Position numbers and translations under genes: made by a program | The notes under the pieces: model-generated | Seen by the model: only the letters and a program-made list of their open reading frames with translations | Database searches by the model: none | Told to the model about the DNA's origin: nothing | Shown: piece by piece, positions 44,420-54,062 of the stretch | Numbering within the stretch: the first letter of the stretch is position 1 | Layout of the letters: every line of letters begins with the position of its first letter | Origin: Candidatus Hydrogenedentota bacterium | GTDB taxonomy: Bacteria; UBA8481; J006 | Length of the DNA stretch: 64,000 bases | Direction of reading: 5' to 3' | Assembly: GCA_003697085.1 (NCBI GenBank) | Contig: RFFU01000032.1 | Location: 1 to 64,000, forward strand

Positions 44420-45280
44420 TCAATATCGCAGGCGGAGGCGGTCGAGCCGACGCTTCCACACCGCGCGATTCCGCCCTCTCGTCAGCAAGGCCCTCAACGA
44501 ATCTGCGCTCTGCGATGTCACGATGACACGGCGGATACGGTAGGGGAAATCCGTCATCTCCACCGTTCCGAAGATTCCGGTGACGGCGTATTCGAAGCCC
44601 GCTTTTCTCAAGACTTTATCCGCGCGGGAATCGAAATCGGCCCAGTCCCCGTTCGGAAAAGCCAAGACCGTCGAACACACACCCAGTTCCCGTTTCAATA
44701 TCTCCCTCGATCGAACGACATCCTGTTCCAATTCGCCGAAACTCAATCCCGAATACAAACCGTGAGAATGGCCGTGGCTCTCGATCGAAGCACCCCTCCG
44801 CTGAACCTCTCTCAGTTCGTCCCAGTTCATCACATCGGAAGGTTGCCGTCCTTCGGGAACGGCTTCCCCCTCTCTCAATCTTCTCTTGATTCCTTCCGCT
44901 TCCTCCGGCGAACGTCCCTCCCAAAAGAAAGACCGACCTGAAGACGGAAAGGCCGTCGGGATAAAAATCGTTACCGGTATCCCCAGATCGACGGCCCGCA
45001 CCGCCCACTCCCCTTGCTCGCGGTATCCGTCGTCAAATGTCAACGCCACCTCCCGGCCGCTTGCGGTTCCGGCCGCGACCCGCATAAGAAGGGTGCTCAG
45101 CTCGACCGGCTCCCCGCAACTCCTGATCACATCGAGATGGTCCGAGAAATTCTCGGCTTCCGTTCTCCCCGTGCTCTCTCCCCCGGCTCCGATCCGATGG
45201 TACGCCAATATCCACGGCCCGGCCGCGGATTCGCTCGAGGAGAAGTCTCCGTCTCCTGCCCCTGGCCACCAGAAACTCAT
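44420..45280 (-). CDS. Polysaccharide deacetylase (NodB-like)
   Basis: ILAYHRIG, VALTFDDGYREQGEWAVRAVDLGIPVTIFIPT, SIESHGHSHGLYSGLSFGEL; ATG at 45280 overlaps the upstream stop. Confidence 0.88.
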   Translation of the reverse strand: MSFWWPGAGDGDFSSSESAAGPWILAYHRIGAGGESTGRTEAENFSDHLDVIRSCGEPVELSTLLMRVAAGTASGREVALTFDDGYREQGEWAVRAVDLGIPVTIFIPTAFPSSGRSFFWEGRSPEEAEGIKRRLREGEAVPEGRQPSDVMNWDELREVQRRGASIESHGHSHGLYSGLSFGELEQDVVRSREILKRELGVCSTVLAFPNGDWADFDSRADKVLRKAGFEYAVTGIFGTVEMTDFPYRIRRVIVTSQSADSLRALLTRGRNRAVWKRRLDRLRLRY

Positions 45281-46398
45281 TCCGCGAAACCGGAACCGAT
45301 TCTGGCACGACCATAAACCCCGAGAACACACCGCAGGGCTTCCCGGCCGTCCTCTCCCGAGGAAATACTGGCTCGCCCTTCCTCATACGCCTCCAATATT
45401 TCCTCCACGATGAAAGGAAAGGTGTCGGGAAGAAGCGGGGGAGGCGGCGCGGTCTCCGAAAACTCCACAAACCCCTCGTAACGCGGACTCGGACCCAGCG
45501 TCCATGCACGATAGACGGCGTTTCCGATGACAATTCTCCCGCGCGTTCCCTGAATATCGATCTCGAAGTTGAAATATTCCCTTCTCCCGCCGCACTCGAC
45601 AAAAGCGCGCGCACCGTTCTCCAAAACCATCCACGCGCGGCCGGTATCCTCGACACGCGCCTTCGGATCCTTTCGCTCCGTCTCTCCCCGCAAAGAGACA
45701 ATCTCTCCGCAAAGATAACGGATCGCATCGAAGAGATGTGTTCCGTCATGAAGCGTCGGTCCGCCACCGCTCACCGCCGGGTTGGCATGCCAGTCCCTCC
45801 GTGGCTCCGACGTCAGAACGTTTCCTACAACGGTGCGAATTTCTCCCAGAAGCCCGGATTGAATCGCTTTGCGAACGGCACGGTAGTTCGGATGCCAACG
45901 CCGTTCATGGTGGATCACGAGAAGCGTTCCGGAGCGACGGCAGGTTCGAATCATCTGATCCGCTTCCCTGAGACTTCTCGCCATCGGTTTTTCGCAGAGA
46001 ATGATCTTTGCGCCGGCGCGCGCCGCGGCCACGACGATCTCACAATGAGATTCCGTGTATGTTGCCACCGAGACGATCTCGGGCTTCACGACCGAAAGAA
46101 GATCTTGGTATTTCTTGAAGAGCCGAGACGGGGGAACCTTCCATCTCCTTCCGAATTCCTCCAACCGGTCTTGGCGCAGATCGCACCCCGCCACGATCTT
46201 CGTCCGCTCGTGAAATCCATAATACCCGGCATGAGTACAGGGATGCGGGCGCAAGCGATCCCTCTCCAACAAACTCCCGATTCTCCCGCAACCGATCACG
46301 GCCGCTCGGTAAATCCTCTTTTTCTCCTTTTTCCTTCGCCCCGCAATACCGGCCCTCCGTTTTCCTCTCTTTGCCGCTCGTGAAAACGACACTGTCAT
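45277..46398 (-). CDS. Gfo/Idh/MocA-family oxidoreductase
   Basis: YRAAVIGCGRIGSLLERD, IVSVATYTESHCEIVVAAARAGAKIILCEKPMARSLREADQM. ATG at 46398 overlaps the upstream stop (ATGA). Confidence 0.9.
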   Translation of the reverse strand: MTVSFSRAAKRGKRRAGIAGRRKKEKKRIYRAAVIGCGRIGSLLERDRLRPHPCTHAGYYGFHERTKIVAGCDLRQDRLEEFGRRWKVPPSRLFKKYQDLLSVVKPEIVSVATYTESHCEIVVAAARAGAKIILCEKPMARSLREADQMIRTCRRSGTLLVIHHERRWHPNYRAVRKAIQSGLLGEIRTVVGNVLTSEPRRDWHANPAVSGGGPTLHDGTHLFDAIRYLCGEIVSLRGETERKDPKARVEDTGRAWMVLENGARAFVECGGRREYFNFEIDIQGTRGRIVIGNAVYRAWTLGPSPRYEGFVEFSETAPPPPLLPDTFPFIVEEILEAYEEGRASISSGEDGREALRCVLGVYGRARIGSGFAE

Positions 46399-47039
46399 TC
46401 CAAACCCGTTACGGGAAGCGGAACTCCCGGAAGAAATCTCCAGGAAACTCTTCCCCCGAAATGGATCAGCCCGCCGACACAAAGCGTTGAAAGAATGACG
46501 GAGAAAAGAATAAGTTCCGCGGCACGGAAGGCCGAAACCTTGAATATCCCTCGAGCCGTCCCACAAAAAGCAAGAAGCATCACGGCAAAAGAAAATCCAC
46601 CGCCCAGGGCCCGTAGAAAGAAGAGAGGAGACGGCCCGAGGTCCAAAACATTCAGGAGGCCGACGACAAGGACACTGAAAACCGCCACAGCGCTTCCGGA
46701 AAGCAGGAATCCCAAGAGCACGGGGATAACGGAAAGGAAACGCCCTTCCCTCGCCATCCCATCCAGGCCCCAAACCACGATCCCCGTTCCCGCGGCCCAA
46801 ATCAGGAAGATTCCATAAGCCTTGCCGGCTTCCAAGGCCGGGAAAGCCCCGGGATTCCCTCCCGCAATTAGAGCGTATTCGATCCATCTCACGCCGGCAT
46901 AAAAAACTCCACAAGCGATGACACCTACAAGGATGTCCGCGATCGGGCGGCGGGCCTCGATCGCCTCGAAGACGAGTCTTGGATGACTCCAGAGACGCCC
47001 GTAAAGAAAGAGCACACGCCTCGCGAGATTCGCCTTCAT
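46395..47039 (-). CDS. YIP1-like multi-pass membrane protein
   Basis: 214 aa with several TM segments; N-terminus VLFLYGRLWSHPRLVFEAIEARRPIADILVGVIACGVFYAG. Confidence 0.55.
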   Translation of the reverse strand: MKANLARRVLFLYGRLWSHPRLVFEAIEARRPIADILVGVIACGVFYAGVRWIEYALIAGGNPGAFPALEAGKAYGIFLIWAAGTGIVVWGLDGMAREGRFLSVIPVLLGFLLSGSAVAVFSVLVVGLLNVLDLGPSPLFFLRALGGGFSFAVMLLAFCGTARGIFKVSAFRAAELILFSVILSTLCVGGLIHFGGRVSWRFLPGVPLPVTGLE

Positions 47040-47923
47040 TTCCTTTCTCCTTCGAAGGCCGGAGTTCTACGGATGATCTTGGCGCGAAAACGAAGATTGT
47101 CGATCAGCCGGGCCTTTCCCAGCGGAACAGCCGTTGCCAATAATAATTCCTCCCCGTCGGGAGCCGCTTCGAGAACGGAGTCCGAACGGATCTCTTCCAG
47201 GTTCTTCACGGTTCTCAGTTCGAGATACTGCGGCGAAAGATCGTCTCTTTCCAGAAACTCCCGCACCCGTCGAAGCAGGTCTCCGGCACGGCACGAGCCT
47301 CTTTCCGCCAAACCACGTCCCGCGGACAACGCTCGAAAAATCCCCGCCGCCCGGCGCCGTTGCTCCGCGTCGAGATAGGCGTTTCTCGAGGAGAGAGCCA
47401 GGCCGTCGGCTTCCCGCACCGTTTCCACGGGGACAATCTCAATCCCCAATGCGAGATCCTCCACCATCTTCTTGACCACGATCAGTTGTTGCGCGTCCTT
47501 CCATCCGAAATAGGCCCGCTTCGGCTTCACAAGCCCGAAGAGACGCGCGACAACGGTCGTCACCCCGTCGAAGTGACCCGGCCGGTATTTTCCGCAGAGC
47601 ACTCCCGTCAAGCGCCGATCGACGCGGACGGTGGTCGCAAAATCCTCGGGGTAAACCTCTTCCTTCCTCGGGAGGAAAACCGCGTCCACTTCTTCCTTCT
47701 CCAACAGTCTCAAATCCTGTTCTTCTCTTCGAGGATAATCCTCGAAATCCTCCCCTGGACCGAACTGCGTCGGGTTCACGAAGATCGAGACGACGGTTAT
47801 GCCTCTCTCCCTCTTTGCTCGCCGCACCAAGGCGAGATGTCCTTCGTGCAGCGCCCCCATTGTCGGAACGAATTCGCCACCGAAAAACGGCGTCAATTCT
47901 TCCGCGCGCCGACAAATTCTCAA
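47036..47923 (-). CDS. panC: Pantoate--beta-alanine ligase
   Basis: FVPTMGALHEGHLALVRRAKRERGITVVSIFVNPTQFGPGEDFEDYPR, RPGHFDGVTTVVARLF, YFGWKDAQQLIVVKKMVEDL, LSSRNAYL. Confidence 0.96.
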   Translation of the reverse strand: MRICRRAEELTPFFGGEFVPTMGALHEGHLALVRRAKRERGITVVSIFVNPTQFGPGEDFEDYPRREEQDLRLLEKEEVDAVFLPRKEEVYPEDFATTVRVDRRLTGVLCGKYRPGHFDGVTTVVARLFGLVKPKRAYFGWKDAQQLIVVKKMVEDLALGIEIVPVETVREADGLALSSRNAYLDAEQRRRAAGIFRALSAGRGLAERGSCRAGDLLRRVREFLERDDLSPQYLELRTVKNLEEIRSDSVLEAAPDGEELLLATAVPLGKARLIDNLRFRAKIIRRTPAFEGERK

Positions 47924-48024
47924 GATCGTCCCTCCCGTTCCAGATCAAAACCGATGGGAATCGGTTAATTATATTACCGGGAAGCCGGGAATCTCCTATC
48001 AAAAACAGGGGCATAAAGAAAATC

Positions 48025-48063
48025 GGGGAAAGGGGGAACGAGAAAGGGGGAAAGGGACGGGGG
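48025..48063 (+). other. G-run-rich purine tract (putative G-quadruplex motif)
   Basis: GGGGAAAGGGGGAACGAGAAAGGGGGAAAGGGACGGGGG: five G-runs of 3-5 within 39 nt. Confidence 0.6.
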
Positions 48064-48169
48064 TGATACTCTGACAGTTCGTCCCCGCGTTTGGCGCCGC
48101 GTCGATATGACCAGCCCGATCGGCGACCGGCTGGTTGGCCCTAAATCCGTCGACGGGGGCGCTACCGGC

Positions 48170-48440
48170 CCCGCAGGTTGGAGAACCTACGCTCCAGGCT
48201 AGGCCTACGTCCTGCTTTCATTCCTGCAGGCAGGATGCCTGCGCTCCCAAAAAGCGCTTCCCATTCCCTTTTTCGTTTCCCTTCCCCGTTCCCTTTTTCT
48301 TGCCCATGCCCCAACCCTTGCCCTTCTCTCGGGATACCCCGTGGAGGGGATTCCTCGCTTGCGCTCGGAATGACAACGGGTGCGCACCGCGGAATGACAA
48401 AGAAGGAGGCAGGATACCCGCGCTCCAACCCAGATTCATT
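48170..48440. repeat. Dispersed intergenic repeat, copy B
   Basis: CCGCAGGTTGGAGAACCTACGCTCC...TTCATTCCTGCAGGCAGGATGCCTGCGCTCCC, pyrimidine tract, CTCGGGATACC..., GCGCTCGGAATGACAACGG; collinear with copy A at 29998-30205. Confidence 0.75.
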
Positions 48441-48483
48441 TTTTCAGGAAGCGTGGATTCTCCAAACCGAGCGAACCAAAGTA

Positions 48484-49317
48484 TCACCCGCCGGCCCGGA
48501 TTCCAGCCGCGATTCTTCGCCGGAAGATTTCCCAAAGCATTATCCCCGCGGCGACGGACACGTTGAGGCTGCCGACTCTTCCTTCCATCGGAATGGAAAA
48601 CCGATGATCACATAGGGCTCGGGTTCCTTCCGATATTCCTCTCTCTTCAGCCCCCAAAACAACGGCGATCGGTTCCTCGACGGCAAGACCTTCTCCGAGG
48701 TCGCGGCTCCCCGGACTGAGATCAGCCGCAATCAATGTTACGCCGGAGTCTTTCATCCGCCGCATCGCCGTCCGGAGATTGCCGACTCGAGCGAGCGGAA
48801 CCCATTCGACCGCGCCCGCCGATCTCTTGGCCGTGGACCGATCCAGCGGCGGCGCCCCCTTTTTGGAAAGCACAATTCCGTCACAACCGAAACATTCCGC
48901 CGTTCTTATTATCGCCCCGAGGTTTCCGGGATCGGTGATTCCCTCCAGAACGAGAAAGAGAGGCGGGGAAGACGTCCCTCCCGAAATCAAAAGCAGTTCG
49001 GCGAGGTTCTTCTCCTCCCGAGGTTCCGCCACCGCCACGACTCCTTGATGCGCCCCCCCTTCCGCCAACCGATCCAGCCTCTTACGACTCACCTCGTGAC
49101 AGGAAACACGGCGCCGTGCCGCCAGGAAACGAATTTCCTCGAGCAGTTCCCTGGGGATTCCTCCCGCAAGAAAGATTTCCTTGATTCGGCAGGGATCTTT
49201 CCTGAGCGCTTCCCGAAGGACGCGGCGGCCGTAGAGGATATCCTCCTTCCTTCTCTTCGCCCGTCTTCGGCTCCACTTCGATCCGCTTCCGGCCCGGCCT
49301 TCCTCCCGATGCCCCAC
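48484..49317 (-). CDS. TrmH/SpoU-family rRNA 2'-O-methyltransferase (RlmB-like)
   Basis: ILYGRRVLREALRKDP, FLVLEGITDPGNLGAIIRTAECFGCDGIVLSKK, VLGAEERGISEGTRALCDHRFSIPMEGRVGSLNVSVAAGIMLWE. GTG start at 49317 chosen. Confidence 0.9.
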   Translation of the reverse strand: MGHREEGRAGSGSKWSRRRAKRRKEDILYGRRVLREALRKDPCRIKEIFLAGGIPRELLEEIRFLAARRRVSCHEVSRKRLDRLAEGGAHQGVVAVAEPREEKNLAELLLISGGTSSPPLFLVLEGITDPGNLGAIIRTAECFGCDGIVLSKKGAPPLDRSTAKRSAGAVEWVPLARVGNLRTAMRRMKDSGVTLIAADLSPGSRDLGEGLAVEEPIAVVLGAEERGISEGTRALCDHRFSIPMEGRVGSLNVSVAAGIMLWEIFRRRIAAGIRAGG

Positions 49318-49325
49318 GGCGGTCC

Positions 49326-50975
49326 TTATCGTTCGGAGCGTTTTCGAAGTGCGGCGCGAATCAATCCCGCGAAGAGCGGATGCGGCTTGAGCGGCCGCGA
49401 TTGGAACTCCGGATGAAATTGGCAGGCGATATAAAAAGGATGCGCCGGCCACTCCACGATCTCGACCAACAATCCGTCGGGAGAAAGTCCCGAAAAGATC
49501 ATACCGCATTCGGCCAAGCGGTCGCGATAGGCATTGTTGACTTCGAAACGATGGCGGTGGCGCTCTTTTACGATCTCTTCCGTTCCCCAGAACTCGCCGT
49601 AAAGGGATGCCGCAAGCGTCTTTCCGCGGAGACGGCAGGGATAGGCCCCCAACCGCATCGTTCCCCCCTTGTCCTTCACGGAACGCTGGGAAGCCATAAT
49701 GTGAATCACAGGATGCGCCGTATCGGGACTAAATTCCGTTGAATGAGCATCCTCGATACCACTGCGATTCCTGGCGAATTCGATCACGGCACACTGGAGC
49801 CCGAGGCAGATTCCCAAAAAGGGAATCTCATTTTCGCGAAGATACCGAGCCGCCAGTATCTTTCCCTCCACTCCCCTTTCACCGAATCCCCCCGGAATAA
49901 TCATCCCATCAATCTCGTCCATCGCCGCCGTACCCCGCTCCACATCCTCTGAATCGATCCATACGATTTCCGGCCGCGCCTTAAGAAACGCGCCCCCGTG
50001 AACGACGGCCTCGAATACCGATTTGTAGGCATCGTGGAGTTCGATGTACTTTCCTATGATGCCGATCCGGACCGTGCTCTCGGGGGAAAGAACGCGTTGG
50101 ACGAAGGCGTCCCAGGAACTTCGATCGGCGGGTCGTTGTGGGAGCCGAAGCTGACGCAAGACGATCTCGTCGAAACCCGACTCCTGTAACACCCGGGGAA
50201 CTTCATAGATCGTCTCGACATCGGGAAGACCGATCACGGCATCGACGTCGATGTCCGCAAAAAGTGCGATCTTTTCTCGAACGGGTGTATCCAACGCCGT
50301 CTCGGAACGGCAAAGCAAGACATGAGGATGAATACCGATCTCCCGGAGAGCGGCTACACTGTGTTGCGTCGGTTTCGTCTTCATCTCCCCGGACGCCTTC
50401 TGAAAGGGAACCAGCGTGAGGTGGACGTAGCATATCTCTCCGCCGCACCGCTCCACATCCCGACGCAATTGCCGGATCGCCTCGAGAAACGGTAGGGATT
50501 CGATGTCCCCGACCGTGCCTCCAATCTCCACGATAAGAAGTTCATACTCCTCCGAAAGGTCCACAATGCGTCTCTTGATCTCATCCGTGATATGCGGAAT
50601 GACCTGCACCGTCTTTCCGAGATAGTCTCCCGCCCGCTCCCTTCGAATCACGGTGTCATAGATACGGCCGGTCGTGACATTGTGAGCCTGCGTCAGGTTT
50701 TCATCCAGAAACCGCTCGTAATGTCCGAGATCCAGGTCGGTCTCCGCTCCGTCCAACGTCACATAGACTTCCCCATGCTGAAACGGACTCATCGTTCCCG
50801 GGTCGACGTTGATGTAGGGGTCCAGTTTCATTATTCCGACCGAATAGCCGCGGGACTTGAGCAGGTTTCCCAACGAGGCTGCGGCGATACCCTTCCCCAA
50901 CGAAGAAATGACTCCTCCCGTCAGGCAGACGAGGCGAGGAACATGTTCCTTGATGGGAGCGGACTCCTCATTCAT
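49326..50975 (-). CDS. pyrG: CTP synthase
   Basis: RLVCLTGGVISSLGKGIAAASLGNLLKSRGYSVGIMKLDPYINVDPGTMSPFQHGEVYV; glutaminase GGFGERGVEGKILAARYLRENEIPFLGICLGLQCAVIEFARN. Confidence 0.98.
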   Translation of the reverse strand: MNEESAPIKEHVPRLVCLTGGVISSLGKGIAAASLGNLLKSRGYSVGIMKLDPYINVDPGTMSPFQHGEVYVTLDGAETDLDLGHYERFLDENLTQAHNVTTGRIYDTVIRRERAGDYLGKTVQVIPHITDEIKRRIVDLSEEYELLIVEIGGTVGDIESLPFLEAIRQLRRDVERCGGEICYVHLTLVPFQKASGEMKTKPTQHSVAALREIGIHPHVLLCRSETALDTPVREKIALFADIDVDAVIGLPDVETIYEVPRVLQESGFDEIVLRQLRLPQRPADRSSWDAFVQRVLSPESTVRIGIIGKYIELHDAYKSVFEAVVHGGAFLKARPEIVWIDSEDVERGTAAMDEIDGMIIPGGFGERGVEGKILAARYLRENEIPFLGICLGLQCAVIEFARNRSGIEDAHSTEFSPDTAHPVIHIMASQRSVKDKGGTMRLGAYPCRLRGKTLAASLYGEFWGTEEIVKERHRHRFEVNNAYRDRLAECGMIFSGLSPDGLLVEIVEWPAHPFYIACQFHPEFQSRPLKPHPLFAGLIRAALRKRSER

Positions 50976-52227
50976 TTTCCTTCTTCATCTCCTTTTCCGC
51001 CCGAGCCAGATCCTCCGGGAGATCGATTCCCAAGGCTCCCGTCTCTTCACAAACCACGACCTTGATCCTCTTCCCCTGCTCCAAAAATCGCAGTTGCTCC
51101 AACTTCTCCTCTCGTTCGAGACGACCAACCTTCCAGCGCGAAAATTCTTCCAGAACAGAACGCCGAAAAACATAGAGACCGACGTGCTTGTAATAGACCC
51201 GCGGTCTCGGCGCTTCCCGATCCCGCCGATACGGAATCGGAACACGCGAAAAGTACAGTGCAAATCCTTTCTCGTCCATGACAACCTTCGTGATGTTCGG
51301 ATTCCGCGCGAGTTCTTCATCCTCCAGGCGTTCCGCCAATGTTCCCATATCGGCGCGGGAATCCTTCCGCAATTCCTCGATCACCTTCTCGACGGCTTCT
51401 CTCTTCAAAAACGGTTCGTCTCCCTGCACATTGACAACGATCGAGGCATCGGTTCCTCTCAGAGCGGAGGCGATGCGATCCGTCCCGGACGGAAGATCGT
51501 CCCGCGTCATACAGACCTTCACTCCCGCCTCCTTTGCGGCCTTCGCGATTTTTTCGTCATCAACGGCGACGATCACGTCGTCGAAAAACCCCATCCGTTT
51601 CACATTCTCGGCCACAACCCGAATCAACGGCTTTCCTCCAAGGGGAGCCAGCATCTTTCCGGGGAACCGCTTCGAGGCGAACCGAGCCGGAATAACCGCC
51701 ACGACCCGCTCACTTCTCTTTCCGTTTTCCGACGCCCGATCCGTTCGATTCTCCGAAGCAGCCTGCAACATATCGGTTGTGGAACGTCCCGGAAGCAATT
51801 TCCCCCGGACCACTTTCCCTCCCCAACCTTCCACCTCCCGTGCTCCGACGATCTCTTCCTTCCGATAGTCGGCCCCCTTGACCAGAACATCCGGCCGAAT
51901 GCGCCGGATAAGATTGAGGGGGGTCCTTTCCTCGAAGATTTCAACTCGATCGACGAAGCGAAGCGCTTCCAGTATGCATTTTCTATCCTCGGCCGAATTG
52001 ATCGGCCGCGAAGGTCCCTTGTTCTTCCTCACCGATTCGTCGGAATTGAGTCCCACGACAAGGACGTCCCCGTGGGAGCGAGCCTGTCGAAGAAGAAATA
52101 TATGGCCCGCATGCAGAATGTCGAAGCATCCGTTCGTAAAGACAATGCGGGCTTGTCTGCTCCGGCAATCCGCCACCCACTCTTCAAGGGAAGGTGAAGA
52201 GGTTCCCACGCGTTCGTTTTCGGGCAC
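50968..52227 (-). CDS. HldC/RfaE2-like adenylyltransferase fused to KdsB (CMP-KDO synthetase)
   Basis: N-terminal ARIVFTNGCFDILHAGHIFLLRQARSHGDVLVVGLNSDESVRKNKGPSRPINSAEDRKCILEAL...VLVKGADYRKEEIVGA; C-terminal VVAVIPARFASKRFPGKMLAPLGGKPLI...VVNVQGDEPFL...YYKHVGLYVFRR. GTG start at 52227. Confidence 0.9.
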   Translation of the reverse strand: MPENERVGTSSPSLEEWVADCRSRQARIVFTNGCFDILHAGHIFLLRQARSHGDVLVVGLNSDESVRKNKGPSRPINSAEDRKCILEALRFVDRVEIFEERTPLNLIRRIRPDVLVKGADYRKEEIVGAREVEGWGGKVVRGKLLPGRSTTDMLQAASENRTDRASENGKRSERVVAVIPARFASKRFPGKMLAPLGGKPLIRVVAENVKRMGFFDDVIVAVDDEKIAKAAKEAGVKVCMTRDDLPSGTDRIASALRGTDASIVVNVQGDEPFLKREAVEKVIEELRKDSRADMGTLAERLEDEELARNPNITKVVMDEKGFALYFSRVPIPYRRDREAPRPRVYYKHVGLYVFRRSVLEEFSRWKVGRLEREEKLEQLRFLEQGKRIKVVVCEETGALGIDLPEDLARAEKEMKKENE

Positions 52228-52229
52228 GC

Positions 52230-53198
52230 TTAATCTCTCCCGCCTTTCAACTCGTCCAAACGTTCCCGAAGTTCGCGCGCCGAGACGGCCGCCGTTCCTC
52301 TCTTTCCAACGACGATCCCCGCGGCCACATTCGCCGTGCGCGCGGCTTCGACCAAGTCCCATCCCGAACCCAAGCCTAAGGCCAACGCCGCAACGACCGT
52401 GTCTCCGGCTCCCGTGACATCATAAACCTCTCTTGCCACCGTCGGAATTTTCAAAACCTCCACCTCACCCGTGAAAAGCGACATTCCTTCCTCACCACGG
52501 GTCACCAACAAGGCGGGGCCGGAAAGCCTCTTCTTGATCGACCTCCCCGCTTCGATCAATTCCTTCTCACCGCGAATCCGCTTTCCCGAAACCCTCTCCA
52601 ATTGCAAATGATTCGGCGTGACGACCGTCGCCAGAGAATACTCGAAAAAATGCCTGACATTTGGATCCACCACGATCGGAATGCCCCCCGCTTCCCGCTG
52701 AACGACTTCCAGAATCTCTCTTGAAATCACCCCCTTGTCATAATCTGAAATGACCACCACATCGCTCGCCTTCATCGCTCTCCGAAGCCCCGCCGTCAAC
52801 CTGTCCCGAACATCCTTTCCAAGAGGTTCCACACTCTCGTGATCGATTCGGACGATCTGCTGCGTTCGAGCAATGACCCTCTGTTTGAAGGTCGTGGGCC
52901 GGTCGGATGAGATCACGACACCGTCTGAATCAATCTCCAACCCCCGGCATAATTTCAGAATCTCCTCCCCGTGATCATCTTCCCCTCGGACTCCGCATAA
53001 TCGCGCCTGACCTCCCAAGGCCACCACGTTTCGAGCCACGTTCGCCGCACCGCCCAGGGATCGCGTCCGCTCTTGAACCTCCAACACCGGAACCGGAGCC
53101 TCAGGCGACAATCGCTCCACCCGACCGACAAGATATTCGTCGAGGATAACGTCGCCCAAGATCGTTACCGTCACATTCCCGAACGGGCCTTCGCTCAA
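52230..53198 (-). CDS. D-glycero-beta-D-manno-heptose-7-phosphate kinase (RfaE1/HldA-like, PfkB family)
   Basis: VTILGDVILDEYLVGRVERLSPEAPVPVLEV, RSLGGAANVARNVVALGG, VYDVTGAGDTVVAALALGLGSGWDLVEAARTANVAAGIVVGKRGT. Confidence 0.92.
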   Translation of the reverse strand: MSEGPFGNVTVTILGDVILDEYLVGRVERLSPEAPVPVLEVQERTRSLGGAANVARNVVALGGQARLCGVRGEDDHGEEILKLCRGLEIDSDGVVISSDRPTTFKQRVIARTQQIVRIDHESVEPLGKDVRDRLTAGLRRAMKASDVVVISDYDKGVISREILEVVQREAGGIPIVVDPNVRHFFEYSLATVVTPNHLQLERVSGKRIRGEKELIEAGRSIKKRLSGPALLVTRGEEGMSLFTGEVEVLKIPTVAREVYDVTGAGDTVVAALALGLGSGWDLVEAARTANVAAGIVVGKRGTAAVSARELRERLDELKGGRD

Positions 53199-53830
53199 AT
53201 CGCTTCTCCTTCCGTCAGGCGTTCTTCAAGCAATTCGCATAACGTATGGAGGAGAACTTTATGAACTTCCTGAATTTCGTAAGGATGTCGCGCCGGGACC
53301 GCGATTACGACATCCGCCTCTTCTCCTCTTCCCTCGTTCAAACCCTTCCGCCCTGTAAAGGCGACCGTTTTCACCCCGCATTTTCGCGCCGCTTCAAGGG
53401 CCTTCAGGACATTTCTCGACCTCCCGGACGTCGTCAACCCGATTGCGATATCACCCGGACGCGCCAGGGCTTTCATTTGTCTTGAAAATATTTCGTCGAA
53501 TCCAAAATCATTCGCGATGGCCGTCACAGCCGCCAATTCGACGCCCAGGGAAATCGCCGGAAGCGGCCGCCGATTCTTCAGAAATCTCCCGGTAAATTCA
53601 CCGGCTATATGCGTCGCGTCGGCCGCGCTTCCTCCGTTCCCGAAAAGAATGATCTTCCCGCCGGACGCCAACGAATCATAACAAAGTCTGAAAACCTCCC
53701 GCCATGCTACGCCCGCCGCCCCGTTCACCGTCTCATCGAGAAGTTTGGACAACCCGCGGACTCGCTCCTCCAACCGTTCTCCGGCACGAATAATCCAATC
53801 TTCTTCACTCACTCTCTTCTCTCCCGCCAT
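53195..53830 (-). CDS. gmhA: Phosphoheptose isomerase (GmhA, SIS domain)
   Basis: GGKIILFGNGGSAADATHIAGEFTGRFLKNRRPLPAISLG...FSRQMKALARPGDIAIGLTTSGRSRNVLKALEAARKCGVKTVAFTGRKG...EIQEVHKVLLHTLCELLEERL. Confidence 0.93.
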   Translation of the reverse strand: MAGEKRVSEEDWIIRAGERLEERVRGLSKLLDETVNGAAGVAWREVFRLCYDSLASGGKIILFGNGGSAADATHIAGEFTGRFLKNRRPLPAISLGVELAAVTAIANDFGFDEIFSRQMKALARPGDIAIGLTTSGRSRNVLKALEAARKCGVKTVAFTGRKGLNEGRGEEADVVIAVPARHPYEIQEVHKVLLHTLCELLEERLTEGEAI

Positions 53831-54062
53831 TCCCGGCGCCGGTCTCGTAAAAGCACCCCTTCATTCCAAAATTCGATCTCATACGCCAAACGATATTCTC
53901 TTCTCACACGATTGTCCATCACCGACCGCCCTTTGAACGACCACGAAAGGTTCCTGCCCGCCCAAAGAACAAGCCGCACCCTTTGTCTAACTGTAAGTGT
54001 GTTTTACGCCGGCCCTCAAAAAGCGCTGCCTGCTGAATTCCCCCCCAGACCGCCAGTTCTTC

